Assembly (NCBI RefSeq): GCF_001435575.1
Contig: NZ_AZEA01000001.1
Location: 248,001-312,000, forward strand
Direction of reading: 5' to 3'
Length of the DNA stretch: 64,000 bases
Source: Lentilactobacillus sunkii DSM 19904
GTDB lineage: Bacteria; Bacillota; Bacilli; Lactobacillales; Lactobacillaceae
In this document: piece after piece, positions 1-9,406 of the stretch
Position numbering within the stretch: the first letter of the stretch is position 1
Layout of the letters: every line of letters starts with the position of its first letter
Made by a program: the position numbers and the translations under genes
The notes under the pieces: generated by a model
Database searches by the model: none
What the model was told of the DNA's origin: nothing
Seen by the model: only the letters and a program-made list of their open reading frames with translations

Positions 1-1058
1 GTCTGGTCTTGAATCGCTCCTGTGTTTTTGTTTGAGGAACTGCCATTTTCAAGCATAGTCAATTTAACAAATTCCTGTACGTTGGCTGTCGATCTAGTAT
101 CTTGTGATTGGGTTGTTTCCTTACTACTTGTGGTCGGATCTAATTTTGTCTCTGATTTCATTCCGTTTGGTCCTTCAGTCGTGGAACTCTTATCAGTCTT
201 GGCCCTTGATGTAGATTGTGTAACATCACCCTTATCATTGTTCGTTATTAAACCTTCATTCAACTTTTGTGGCAAAGGAGTAATATTATCAGACTTTTCT
301 GGCTCGGTTAACCCTGTTTGAATGATATTGGTTGATGATTGAGAATCATCTTTTTTTGTTGCTTGCTTTTCAGAATCCGGTTTTTTCTTTTCGCTTTGTT
401 TCGCATTTGAATCGTTTTTGACATTTACTTGCTTATCTTTAGTGGAATGCTCTATTTCACTTTTTATCGGGGTGTTTTTGATATCTATCGATGCTGTTTC
501 CTGCTTTTTTGGTCGAAAGACTAAATCAATATTCATTTTTTCGGATGTAACTTTCCCCTTTAATAAATCCCTATTAATAAGATCATAACCGCCAACATCA
601 GAATTTGAACCACGAATATCATATTTTGCATTCAGAGTCCCATTGGTTAGTGTTACGCTTTTGTTCAAAATCTTACCACTTTCGTCTTTATAGTTGATTG
701 TCACCTGGGCGGGTAATGCGTCATATCGAACCGTAATTGAGCTGTATTTGGGGGATAGAGTCATAACTGATTTTGCAGTGGTGTAGCCAGGGTGATTAGG
801 AACAGCTACGTTACCATTGGCATCCAGATCCAACATGGTTTCCACTTCATCAATTTGCTTCTGTGTTCCACCAAGTGACTTGACATAATACTTTTCAATC
901 ACCTTCACCTGTTTATTAGCGTTCTTGTCGGCCTTGCTGACAGAACCTTTCGAAACGTTCGCCGTTGACGTATCCGCCTTCGCCACTTGTTCATTAATCA
1001 ACGGACTACTGGCACCTAATATACCCAATGAAACTGATAATAAAATTGCTTTTTTCAA
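1..1058 (-). CDS. Secreted MucBP-like surface protein, 5' part only
   Basis: The frame is open from a TTG start at 1058 to the window edge (about 352 codons; the C-terminus is outside). GGAGGA lies 7 nt before the TTG. The N-terminus MKKAILLSVSLGILGA is a signal peptide, probably cut near VAKA-D (about residue 29). Residues about 115-185 (from VTINYKDESGK to LVFRPKK) resemble a MucBP/mucin-binding beta domain. From about 185 onward the protein is a low-complexity Ser/Thr/Lys/Asp/Gln-rich linker, typical of wall-spanning stalks. An LPXTG or other anchor would lie beyond the edge and cannot be seen. A role in adhesion is inferred from the domain type only. It sits downstream of the eno terminator on the same strand and its ribosome binding site is inside an inverted repeat. 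Confidence 0.75.
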   Translation of the reverse strand, partial: MKKAILLSVSLGILGASSPLINEQVAKADTSTANVSKGSVSKADKNANKQVKVIEKYYVKSLGGTQKQIDEVETMLDLDANGNVAVPNHPGYTTAKSVMTLSPKYSSITVRYDALPAQVTINYKDESGKILNKSVTLTNGTLNAKYDIRGSNSDVGGYDLINRDLLKGKVTSEKMNIDLVFRPKKQETASIDIKNTPIKSEIEHSTKDKQVNVKNDSNAKQSEKKKPDSEKQATKKDDSQSSTNIIQTGLTEPEKSDNITPLPQKLNEGLITNNDKGDVTQSTSRAKTDKSSTTEGPNGMKSETKLDPTTSSKETTQSQDTRSTANVQEFVKLTMLENGSSSNKNTGAIQDQ

Positions 1059-1065
1059 AATAAAA

Positions 1066-1111
1066 TCCTCCATTTTTGTGTTCTATTAATTAGATACGAA
1101 AAAATGGAGGA
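1066..1111 (-). promoter_or_regulatory. Inverted repeat covering the ribosome binding site of the secreted protein
   Basis: On the minus strand TCCTCCATTTTT (1111-1100) is followed after 22 nt by its exact complement AAAAATGGAGGA (1077-1066). The second arm contains the Shine-Dalgarno GGAGGA. With one bulged G the stem extends by four further A-T pairs. If both arms are transcribed, the ribosome binding site would be fully paired. It could instead be a DNA operator. Confidence 0.6.
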
Positions 1112-1122
1112 CTTTTATGTAG

Positions 1123-1149
1123 AAAAAAAGCCGCCAAAGCGACTTTTTT
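1123..1149 (-). terminator. Terminator after eno
   Basis: Five bases after the eno stop, the minus strand reads AAAAAGTCGC-TTTG-GCGGCTTTTT and then more T. One G-T pair; typical intrinsic terminator. Confidence 0.8.
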
Positions 1150-1153
1150 AAAA

Positions 1154-2518
<1,365 letters not shown>

Positions 2519-2527
2519 TCAACTTCA

Positions 2528-2556
2528 ATTCTATTAGTTTCTGCCCAAACTTTCAA
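2528..2556 (-). promoter_or_regulatory. Promoter of eno
   Basis: Minus strand TTGAAA (2556-2551), 17 nt spacer, TAGAAT (2533-2528), located between the tpiA stop and the eno ribosome binding site. Confidence 0.6.
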
Positions 2557-2575
2557 CATAAATCAACGAATTTAA

Positions 2576-3334
2576 CTATTTTTGTAAAAAGTTTGCAAGG
2601 TTTAAAAATGAATCGGCCTTTAAGCTTGCACCACCGGCCAAAACGCCATCGATGTCAGTCTGTGAAAGAATGTCATCGGCATTTTCGTCGTTCACACTAC
2701 CACCATACAAAACCCGAACCTGATTAGCGATATCATCACCATACAAATCGGCAATTGTCTGCCGGATCAAATAACAGCCTTCTTCGGCCTCGTCGGTACT
2801 GGCCGTTTTACCACTGCCAATCGCCCAACTTGGTTCATAGGCAACAATAATTTTTTCAGCTTGTTCAGGCGTAACTGACTTTAAAGCGTTGGTGACTTGA
2901 CTAACCACCCAGGAAATCCGATCTGCAGATTCTCGTCGGCTCATTGTCTCATCACAGCAGATAATTGGTGTCAAATGATTGCGAAATGCCGCATGCACTT
3001 TCTTGTTGATAATGTCATCAGTCTCATTGAAATATTTTCTTCGCTCTGAATGACCGATGATGACATGGGTCACACCCATTTCAAAAAGCGCTTTGGGGCT
3101 CGTTTCGCCGGTATAAGCACCTTCATCTTCATAAAAACAATTTTCTGCAGAAATAATCAGCGGTGAACCATCGTTTTCTTGAACCATACTCTCCAAAAAT
3201 AATGGCGAGGCAGCGATACAGGTCTCGGTTACTTTTGGATCAGGAAGCTTGCCTTTGATAGCCTGAAGAAATTTAACGGCTTCCGAAACTGATAGGTTCA
3301 TTTTCCAGTTACCCGCGACGAACGGAATTCTCAT
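2576..3334 (-). CDS. tpiA: Triosephosphate isomerase
   Basis: Interconverts dihydroxyacetone phosphate and glyceraldehyde 3-phosphate. The 252-residue TIM-barrel has NWKMN near the start, the catalytic histidine in IIGHSERR near residue 96, and the catalytic glutamate plus flexible loop in [14 protein letters not shown] near residue 168. The closing phosphate-binding GGS/GG elements are in LYGGSVN and LAGGAS. The start at 3334 ([11 protein letters not shown]) is preferred over the ATG at 3343, because the AAAGGA site sits directly against 3343 but 9 nt from 3334. It lies between pgk and eno on the same strand, behind the pgk terminator. Confidence 0.97.
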   Translation of the reverse strand: MRIPFVAGNWKMNLSVSEAVKFLQAIKGKLPDPKVTETCIAASPLFLESMVQENDGSPLIISAENCFYEDEGAYTGETSPKALFEMGVTHVIIGHSERRKYFNETDDIINKKVHAAFRNHLTPIICCDETMSRRESADRISWVVSQVTNALKSVTPEQAEKIIVAYEPSWAIGSGKTASTDEAEEGCYLIRQTIADLYGDDIANQVRVLYGGSVNDENADDILSQTDIDGVLAGGASLKADSFLNLANFLQK

Positions 3335-3430
3335 AAGAATCATCCTTTACATTTTTTACTTAATGCCATTGTAACTAAAACCGGTTTCAAAAGCCACAAA
3401 TTTCTCCTATACCAATTTTTAGTAAATTAA

Positions 3431-3458
3431 AAAGAGCCCGCTAAAAAGCGGACTCTTT
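3431..3458 (-). terminator. Terminator after pgk
   Basis: Minus strand AAAGAGTCCGC-TTTTT-AGCGGGCTCTTT followed by TTAATTT. It should separate gapA-pgk from tpiA, fully or partly. Confidence 0.8.
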
Positions 3459-3463
3459 CAATA

Positions 3464-4678
3464 TTACTTGTTATCAATTGCTGCAATACCAGGAAGTGTT
3501 TTACCTTCAAGATATTGAAGTGAAGCACCACCACCGGTAGAAATATGAGTCAATTTGTCAGCAACACCTAATTGCTTAACAGCAGCAGTTGAATCACCAC
3601 CACCAACAATGGTTGTTGCATCGTTTAATGTTCCAAGGAACTTACCAATTCTAAGGGTTCCTTGAGCGTAATTTGACATTTCAAAGACACCCATTGGGCC
3701 ATTCCAAACAACAGTCTTGGCATCTTTAAGAATATTTTCAAATTCTTCAATTGACTTAGGGCCGATATCCAAAGCCATCCAGCCGTCATCAATGTCGCCT
3801 TCAACGACTTTGTGTTCAGCATCATTCTTGAATTCTTTTGCTACAACGTTATCAGTAGGGAGAACGATCTTGTCGCCACCCTTTTCAAGAATCTTCTTAG
3901 CAACGTCAATCTTATCTTTTTCAATAAGTGAGTCACCAATCTTGATCCCTTTGGCTGCGTAGAAGGTGTAAGTCATACCACCGCCGATGATAATCTTGTC
4001 GGCTTTATCAAGCAAGTTGTCAATAACACCAATTTTGTCGGAAACTTTGGCACCACCAAGGATGGCAACAAATGGACGCTTTGGATTATTAACAGCTTCG
4101 CCCAAGAACTGGATTTCCTTTTCCATAAGGAAACCGGCAGCAACAGGCTTGCCGTCTTTGTGCATTGCTTCAGCAATTCCGGCGTTTGAAGCATGAGAAC
4201 GGTGAGCGGTACCAAATGCATCATTGATGAATTCGTCAGCAAGTGAAGCCCAGTATTCACCTAATTTAGGATCGTTACCGGATTCACGCTTGACATATTC
4301 ACCATTGACAACATCTTCGTAACGTGTGTTTTCAAATAAGAGAACACTGCCGTCTTCCATCTTATCGATAGCGTCTTCAAGTTGTTTGCCTTCAGTAGCT
4401 GGTACAAAGATAACCGGCTTGTTGAGCAGGTTTGAAAGACGTTCTGCAACTGGACGTAATGAAAGGCCCTTTTTGTCGTCTTCCTTCTTAATACGGCCAA
4501 GATGTGAGCAGAGGATTGCCTTACCCTTGTGATCCAATACATACTTAATAGTTGGCAAAGCTGCTTGGATACGGTTGTCGTCACCAATAACGCCATCCTT
4601 GATAGGAACGTTGAAGTCGACACGCATCAAAACTTTTTTGCCTTCGAGATTTAAATCAGAAACTGTTAATTTTGCCAA
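3464..4678 (-). CDS. pgk: Phosphoglycerate kinase
   Basis: Transfers phosphate from 1,3-bisphosphoglycerate to ADP. The 404-residue two-lobed kinase shows the N-terminal substrate motif MRVDFNVP, the RSHAS region near residue 165, [12 protein letters not shown] in the hinge area, and the C-terminal nucleotide motif [10 protein letters not shown] near residue 360. Its ATG is preceded by AGGAGGTTACAAA. It follows gapA with a 103-nt gap that holds a stable hairpin, and ends 6 nt before its own terminator. This gap-pgk pairing is normal for Firmicutes. Confidence 0.98.
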   Translation of the reverse strand: MAKLTVSDLNLEGKKVLMRVDFNVPIKDGVIGDDNRIQAALPTIKYVLDHKGKAILCSHLGRIKKEDDKKGLSLRPVAERLSNLLNKPVIFVPATEGKQLEDAIDKMEDGSVLLFENTRYEDVVNGEYVKRESGNDPKLGEYWASLADEFINDAFGTAHRSHASNAGIAEAMHKDGKPVAAGFLMEKEIQFLGEAVNNPKRPFVAILGGAKVSDKIGVIDNLLDKADKIIIGGGMTYTFYAAKGIKIGDSLIEKDKIDVAKKILEKGGDKIVLPTDNVVAKEFKNDAEHKVVEGDIDDGWMALDIGPKSIEEFENILKDAKTVVWNGPMGVFEMSNYAQGTLRIGKFLGTLNDATTIVGGGDSTAAVKQLGVADKLTHISTGGGASLQYLEGKTLPGIAAIDNK

Positions 4679-4739
4679 TTTTGTAACCTCCTAAAATCAT
4701 TTGATTGTGATTTGTAGAACATAGATAGATAGCAAAAGA

Positions 4740-4760
4740 CGGAGAAGACGCTCTCCTCCG
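4740..4760 (-). terminator. Hairpin between gapA and pgk (attenuator or processing site)
   Basis: Minus strand CGGAGGAGA-GCG-TCTTCTCCG forms a 9-bp stem with a 3-nt loop (one G-T), followed by TCTTTTGC. The weak T-run suggests partial termination or a stabilised gapA 3' end rather than a full stop. Confidence 0.55.
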
Positions 4761-4781
4761 CCGATTGCAATAAATTAATTA

Positions 4782-5792
4782 TTAAAGTGAAGCAAACTTC
4801 AACAAGGTACGAACCATGTTGCAAGTGAAGCCCCATTCGTTATCGTACCATGCAACAGTCTTAACTAATTGGTTGTCACCGGCAGTAGTAACTTCAGTTT
4901 GAGTTGGGTCAAATACTGAACCGTGAGGATCATCAATGATATCTGATGAAACGATTTCGTCAGCGTTGTAACCAAATGCTTCGTTGTTAGCAGTGTGCTT
5001 CTTCATAGCATCGTTAACTTCGTCAGCTGTAACTTTCTTATCAAGTACAGTAACTAATTCAGTTAATGAACCATCAACAACGGCAACACGTTGTGCATGA
5101 CCCATGACTTTTCCGTCAAGATCAGGGATAACCAAGCCAATAGCTTTAGCGGCACCTGATGAATGAGGAATAGTATTGGCACTAGCAGTACGGTTGTTAC
5201 GACGCTTCTTGGTCTTAGGTCCATCAAGAATTTGTTGTGATGCAGTAAATGCATGAACAGTAGTCATGGTACCAACTTTAACACCGAAGTCTTTGTTTAA
5301 GTAATAAAGCATTGGTGCCAAGCAGTTAGTAGTACATGAACCAGCTGAAACAATCACATCGTTGGAATCAAGAATGTCCAAGTTAACACCAGGAACAACA
5401 GTCTTAACAGCACCGGCAGGAGCTGAAACTAAGACACGTTTTGCACCGGCCTTGATGTGTGCTTGAGCCTTTTCTTCTGAAGTGTAAAAACCAGTACATT
5501 CAAGTACGTAGTCAACACCATCATTCTTTACCCAAGGAAGGTTAGCAGCATCTTTTTCTGAGTATACAGGGATTTCCTTACCGTCAACGACGATACCCTT
5601 ATCAGTTGATGAAACATCACCAGGGAAACGTCCATGGGTTGAATCATACTTCAATAAATAAGCCAACATTGATGGAGTGGTCAAGTCATTAATTGCAACC
5701 ACTTCAATTTCGTCGGAATGTAATTCGTGAATCCGTTTGAAAGCCAAACGACCAATTCGGCCAAAACCGTTAATACCAATCTTTACAGTCAT
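4782..5792 (-). CDS. gapA: Glyceraldehyde-3-phosphate dehydrogenase, type I
   Basis: NAD-dependent glycolytic dehydrogenase. The 336-residue product starts [15 protein letters not shown] (Rossmann motif) and carries the catalytic cysteine in [12 protein letters not shown] near residue 155, with the substrate-binding [10 protein letters not shown] and the C-terminal [15 protein letters not shown]. The ATG at 5792 has AAAGGAGGAA 8 nt upstream; an in-frame ATG at 5834 would start inside the leader. No cggR repressor gene lies upstream. Instead there is a promoter with a cre-like site and a divergent tRNA-Arg, so carbon control here may rest on CcpA. Confidence 0.98.
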   Translation of the reverse strand: MTVKIGINGFGRIGRLAFKRIHELHSDEIEVVAINDLTTPSMLAYLLKYDSTHGRFPGDVSSTDKGIVVDGKEIPVYSEKDAANLPWVKNDGVDYVLECTGFYTSEEKAQAHIKAGAKRVLVSAPAGAVKTVVPGVNLDILDSNDVIVSAGSCTTNCLAPMLYYLNKDFGVKVGTMTTVHAFTASQQILDGPKTKKRRNNRTASANTIPHSSGAAKAIGLVIPDLDGKVMGHAQRVAVVDGSLTELVTVLDKKVTADEVNDAMKKHTANNEAFGYNADEIVSSDIIDDPHGSVFDPTQTEVTTAGDNQLVKTVAWYDNEWGFTCNMVRTLLKFASL

Positions 5793-5936
5793 ACTAAGTT
5801 TTCCTCCTTTAGGAAATAAGAAAATATTATTCATAGTACGAAGTTAATCGTACCACGAAATGAAAACAAAGTCAGCACCCTTGTGAACAATAATTCAAAG
5901 TGTGCATCGAGTAACCATAAATATTACCCAAAATCA

Positions 5937-5964
5937 AGTATAGCAGACCACCGGAGAATTACAA
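5937..5964 (-). promoter_or_regulatory. Promoter of gapA
   Basis: Minus strand TTGTAA (5964-5959), 16 nt, TATACT (5942-5937). The transcript leader would be about 135 nt long. Confidence 0.5.
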
Positions 5965-5977
5965 TGCAATTGAATTT

Positions 5978-5991
5978 AGTAAACGTTTTCA
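5978..5991 (-). promoter_or_regulatory. cre-like site upstream of the gapA promoter
   Basis: Minus strand TGAAAACGTTTACT matches the CcpA consensus TGWAANCGNTNWCA at 13 of 14 positions. It lies about 14 bp upstream of the -35, a position associated with activation by CcpA in other Firmicutes. It is also close behind the divergent tRNA promoter. Confidence 0.5.
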
Positions 5992-6011
5992 CGATCAAAT
6001 TTTCTTTGTGC

Positions 6012-6040
6012 TTGAAAATGTTCTCACTTTCTAGTATATT
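6012..6040 (+). promoter_or_regulatory. Promoter of tRNA-Arg
   Basis: TTGAAA (6012-6017), 17 nt, TATATT (6035-6040); the tRNA starts 14 nt after the -10. Confidence 0.7.
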
Positions 6041-6053
6041 GGTATAGTAAGTT

Positions 6054-6125
6054 GCGCCCGTAGTGTAATGGATCGCACGTAAGATTCCGGTTCTTGAAAT
6101 GAGGGTTCGATTCCCCCCGGGCGCA
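6054..6125 (+). tRNA. tRNA-Arg, anticodon CCG
   Basis: A 72-nt cloverleaf without an encoded CCA. Acceptor arms GCGCCCG (6054-6060) and CGGGCGC (6118-6124) pair perfectly, with discriminator A. The anticodon stem TAAGA/TCTTG encloses the loop TTCCGGT, giving anticodon CCG. The T arm is GAGGG-TTCGATT-CCCCC, in which the second pair is A opposite C, an unusual mismatch. It is a single tRNA gene with its own promoter, transcribed away from gapA. Confidence 0.93.
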
Positions 6126-6240
6126 TTTATTTATCATGACTTAGGAATTTAAAGTGAGTTATTTACTGAAAATAACTGTTGTTCCCACAACAATGGAAAT
6201 ACAATCTGCTGAAAATATTGCTTCACAATCTTTCCATAAC

Positions 6241-6270
6241 AAAAGCCTGAGAACTTTTTCTCAGGCTTTT
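6241..6270 (-). terminator. Terminator after the VOC dioxygenase-like gene
   Basis: Hairpin AAAAGCCTGAGAA / TTCTCAGGCTTTT just past the stop at 6274. It has T-runs on both sides, so it can also stop transcripts coming from the tRNA gene. Confidence 0.8.
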
Positions 6271-6273
6271 TTG

Positions 6274-7206
6274 TTAGTCCGGAACTGATGTCGGTTCCCT
6301 GACACCTTCAGTGAAATCAACCCCTTCTTTTGCATAGAAGTCCATGATTTCCTGCCGTTGTGATTCAAATTTTGGCGGAAGTGACAATCCTTGTCCCATG
6401 GTTAGGATAGGTTCTTCCAAACTGAATCCGGGTGTCGTTGTTGCAATTTCAATTCGATTGTCGCCGGGATCTCGAACATACAAGCTCTTGAACCAGCCAC
6501 GATCAGCATACTCTTCAATATTCAGGTGCTGTTCCTTTGCAATATCCCAATACCTGAACAAGTCCGCTTTAGTCGGTGCCTGGATTGCGAAGTGATCAAT
6601 ACTTCCCCTACCAAAACGGGTTCGAACATCTTGTTGATCACTCTCAAATAATTCAATTGATTGGCCATCCTCTAATTCAACCACATTATCTTTTACTGGG
6701 ATGCCCAACCAGTTGTGGAAGAAAGCCCCTGTTGCTTCAGGATCAGGAACATGCAGCTCAGTTCCCATAAGATGGGTGATCTGTTTGTCCGCTGGAATAC
6801 CATTATCAGGCACAACGCGCATATCAGTAAGAACTTCGCTGGTTTCCAAAAGCTTAACTTCAATTTCGTCGGGATCCAAGAACATAATTCCGCCTTGAAT
6901 ATCTTCGGCTTTCACGGCGTGTTCAGCCAACCGTGCTTTCCAAAAATCAGCACTGCCATTAGGGATCGAAAGCTTGATGTTGTTAAAAAAGTGTTTGCCG
7001 TCTGTTCGATGACCTAGTAATGGAACAACAAAAAAGGTCACGACTGATCCAGGCGTTCCAAGATAGTCGCCATAAAACAAGTGACGAATTCGAATGTTTT
7101 CCTGATTAACGGTGTTTTTGACCAAGCGCATCCCCAATATACGGGTATAAAAATCGATATTTTGTTGCGAATCTTTGGTTAATAATGAAATATGATGGGT
7201 TCTCAT
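6274..7206 (-). CDS. Ring-cleaving dioxygenase-like VOC/glyoxalase protein (MhqA/MhqO type)
   Basis: A 310-residue protein with two vicinal-oxygen-chelate domains. It begins MRTHHISLLTKDSQQNIDFY, has a histidine in the second domain start (THLMGTELHV), another in GSIDHFAIQAP and an acidic residue in NRIEIATTTPG; these fit the His-His-Glu metal site of the family. Relatives in Bacillus (MhqA/MhqE/MhqO) act in resistance to quinones and electrophiles. In lactobacilli the substrate is unknown, so aromatic ring cleavage is not established. GGAGGA lies before the ATG. It is transcribed divergently from clpP and alone. Confidence 0.8.
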   Translation of the reverse strand: MRTHHISLLTKDSQQNIDFYTRILGMRLVKNTVNQENIRIRHLFYGDYLGTPGSVVTFFVVPLLGHRTDGKHFFNNIKLSIPNGSADFWKARLAEHAVKAEDIQGGIMFLDPDEIEVKLLETSEVLTDMRVVPDNGIPADKQITHLMGTELHVPDPEATGAFFHNWLGIPVKDNVVELEDGQSIELFESDQQDVRTRFGRGSIDHFAIQAPTKADLFRYWDIAKEQHLNIEEYADRGWFKSLYVRDPGDNRIEIATTTPGFSLEEPILTMGQGLSLPPKFESQRQEIMDFYAKEGVDFTEGVREPTSVPD

Positions 7207-7344
7207 AGCAATCCTCCTGGTTCAATATTTGCTTATTAATGTAATTGTAGCACGAATGAATCCGCTTTCTTATAATAAGCATCTATAAATGAATATTGTT
7301 CAAAATGATGCCTATACAAATATTACTTGAATGTGAGCAAAACA

Positions 7345-7374
7345 TTTGACCTTTTTTGACCAATAAACTATTAT
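7345..7374 (+). promoter_or_regulatory. CtsR operator and promoter of clpP
   Basis: TTTGACC-TTT-TTTGACC (7345-7361) is an exact direct heptad repeat with the 3-nt spacing of the CtsR box. The first heptad supplies the -35 TTGACC (7346-7351); TATTAT (7369-7374) follows after 17 nt. CtsR should therefore block RNA polymerase until heat or protein stress. Confidence 0.9.
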
Positions 7375-7431
7375 ATTAACATGAACTTGGCGTAAACCAC
7401 CGTTCATAAAACCTATAAGGAGGCATCTTGA

Positions 7432-8025
7432 ATGAATTTAGTGCCAACCGTCATTGAACAATCCGCAGGCGGTGAACGTGCGTATGATATTTACTCACGT
7501 TTACTAAAAGACCGAATTATCATGTTATCAGGTCCTATTGAAGACGACATGGCTAATGCGATTATTGCCCAATTGCTTTTCTTGGATGCTCAAGACTCAG
7601 AAAAAGATATTTACCTTTACATCAACTCACCCGGTGGTGTTATCACTTCCGGGATGGCCATTTACGATACCATGAACTTTGTTAAATCAGATGTTCAGAC
7701 CATCGTTATGGGAATGGCAGCATCAATGGCTTCCGTCCTGGCTTCTTCTGGAGCAAAGGGCAAGCGATTTGCATTGCCACATGCTCAAGTTTTGATTCAC
7801 CAACCATCTGGTGGAGCTCAAGGTCAACAAACTGAAATTGAAATTGCCGCTGAAGAAATTCTCAAAGCTCGTAAGATGATCAACAATCTCTTAGCTGAGA
7901 ACTCAGGCCAGCCAATTGAAAAGATCAACAAGGATACTGAACGTGATAACTATCTTACCGCTCAGGAAGCTGTTGATTATGGACTCTTGGATGGTATTAT
8001 GACAAGCAGTTCAGAGAAACAGTAA
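7432..8025 (+). CDS. clpP: ATP-dependent Clp protease proteolytic subunit
   Basis: Barrel-forming serine protease that degrades proteins fed by Clp ATPases. The 197-residue product has the catalytic triad in GMAASMAS (Ser98), [11 protein letters not shown] (His123) and [12 protein letters not shown] (Asp about 172). TAAGGAGGCATCTTGA precedes the ATG. It is monocistronic, from a CtsR-controlled promoter to a strong terminator, as in most lactobacilli. Confidence 0.98.
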   Translation: MNLVPTVIEQSAGGERAYDIYSRLLKDRIIMLSGPIEDDMANAIIAQLLFLDAQDSEKDIYLYINSPGGVITSGMAIYDTMNFVKSDVQTIVMGMAASMASVLASSGAKGKRFALPHAQVLIHQPSGGAQGQQTEIEIAAEEILKARKMINNLLAENSGQPIEKINKDTERDNYLTAQEAVDYGLLDGIMTSSSEKQ

Positions 8026-8060
8026 TTGACTTACAAACTGAATTGACTTTCTTAGTCAAA

Positions 8061-8098
8061 ATGATCCAACCTCTTTTACGAGGTTGGGTCATTTTTTT
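8061..8098 (+). terminator. Terminator after clpP
   Basis: Hairpin ATGATCCAACCTC / GAGGTTGGGTCAT followed by a run of seven T. Confidence 0.9.
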
Positions 8099-8205
8099 GT
8101 CCCAACATGCACCTGATTGCTAAAACCATAACGACCGACTAGAATAAACTTGTAGATAGTTAATTAGTTAACATGAAATAGATTTATCGAATCGAGGCCA
8201 TAATT

Positions 8206-9273
8206 ATGGATGCTAATCAAACAAAGGAAACAGTTTCTGAAGAATCAATTCCCACTGAAATGAAGGCTTGGGAAATCGTTAAACCCGGTCCCATCAATGG
8301 CGACGTCTCGCCTTTGCGTTACACAACTAAACCAGTTCCAAAGCCTAAACGTGGTGAAGTATTGGTTAAAGTGATTGCATGTGGTGTCTGTCATACTGAT
8401 CTGCACGTAACTGAAGGCGATTTGCCCGTCCACAAAGAACACTTGACCCCAGGCCATGAGGTTGTCGGTCGCGTCGTTCAAATGGGTGATGAAACCCGTC
8501 GCTTTAAATTAGGCGATCGAATTGGGATCCCTTGGTTACGCTGGACTTGCGGTGTCTGTGAGTATTGCCGATCAGGACGTGAAAATCTCTGCCCCAACTC
8601 TTTATATACCGGTTGGGATCATGACGGCGGATACGCTGAATATGTCACGGTACCTGAAGGCTTTGCTTATCGGATTCCTGCCCGTTTTGATTCTTTGACG
8701 GCTGCTCCACTGCTATGTGCCGGAATCATTGGTTACCGGGCTTATGAACGCGCCAACGTCCCTGCAGGAGGCACACTTGGTCTCTATGGCTTTGGCGGCT
8801 CAGCCCACCTGACAGCTCAAATTGCAATGAAGCAAGGCATCCAAGTCCATGTTTTGACTCGTGGCGAAGATGCAAAGAAGTTTGCGTTGCAGCTGGGAGT
8901 CGCTTCGGCACGTGGAACCTACGATATGCCACCTGTTAAACTGGATTCAGCGATCAATTACACACCTGTTGGTGACGTTGTTCCAAAAGCAATGGAAGCT
9001 TTGAAGCCCGGTGGCACTCTGGCAATGGCTGGGATTCACTCAACCGATATCCCACAGATGAGCTATCCTTCCCATATCTTCCACGAAAAGAACTTAACCA
9101 GTGTGGAAAGCAACACTCGTCGTGATGGTGAAGAATTTCTGACATTGGCCGATAGATTGAACATCCATCCTGAAGTGACTGAATATCCTCTGGCAAAAGC
9201 GGACGAAGCACTCAAGTATATCTCAAAGGGTGATATTCGAGGCGCTTGTGTCTTGAGAGTCAGCGAAGGCTAG
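8206..9273 (+). CDS. Zinc-dependent alcohol dehydrogenase family protein
   Basis: A 355-residue medium-chain dehydrogenase. Catalytic zinc ligands are seen in CGVCHTDLH, PGHEVVG and LLCAGIIGY. The structural zinc lobe is CGVCEYCRSGRENLC. The Rossmann motif is GLYGFGGSAHLTAQIA. It resembles the AdhA-type subfamily in Firmicutes that reduces aldehydes to alcohols with NAD(P)H. The true substrate is not readable from sequence. A GAGG site precedes the ATG at 8206; an alternative start at MKAWEIV (18 codons in) would give a more standard N-terminus. Single gene with its own terminator. Confidence 0.85.
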   Translation: MDANQTKETVSEESIPTEMKAWEIVKPGPINGDVSPLRYTTKPVPKPKRGEVLVKVIACGVCHTDLHVTEGDLPVHKEHLTPGHEVVGRVVQMGDETRRFKLGDRIGIPWLRWTCGVCEYCRSGRENLCPNSLYTGWDHDGGYAEYVTVPEGFAYRIPARFDSLTAAPLLCAGIIGYRAYERANVPAGGTLGLYGFGGSAHLTAQIAMKQGIQVHVLTRGEDAKKFALQLGVASARGTYDMPPVKLDSAINYTPVGDVVPKAMEALKPGGTLAMAGIHSTDIPQMSYPSHIFHEKNLTSVESNTRRDGEEFLTLADRLNIHPEVTEYPLAKADEALKYISKGDIRGACVLRVSEG

Positions 9274-9327
9274 AGTTTACATCAGACTTCACTTTGAATA
9301 CAATGTAAATTAAATTGTCATAACTAA

Positions 9328-9369
9328 AAACGGCAACAACCGAAAGTTAAATTTCGGTTGTTGCCGTTT
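9328..9369 (+). terminator. Terminator after the alcohol dehydrogenase
   Basis: An 18-bp perfect stem: the arm from AAACGGCAAC to CCGAAA and its complement, loop GTTAAA. A very stable hairpin ending in TTTAATTG. Confidence 0.8.
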
Positions 9370-9406
9370 AATTGTTGTATAACAGGATTTTATTCCAAGC
9401 ATCGCG

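Noticed and set aside
22-321. A 99-codon plus-strand frame at the left edge.
   Set aside because: It lies antisense to the secreted-protein frame, has no ribosome binding site and its hydrophobic composition reflects the reverse of a Ser/Thr-rich tail.
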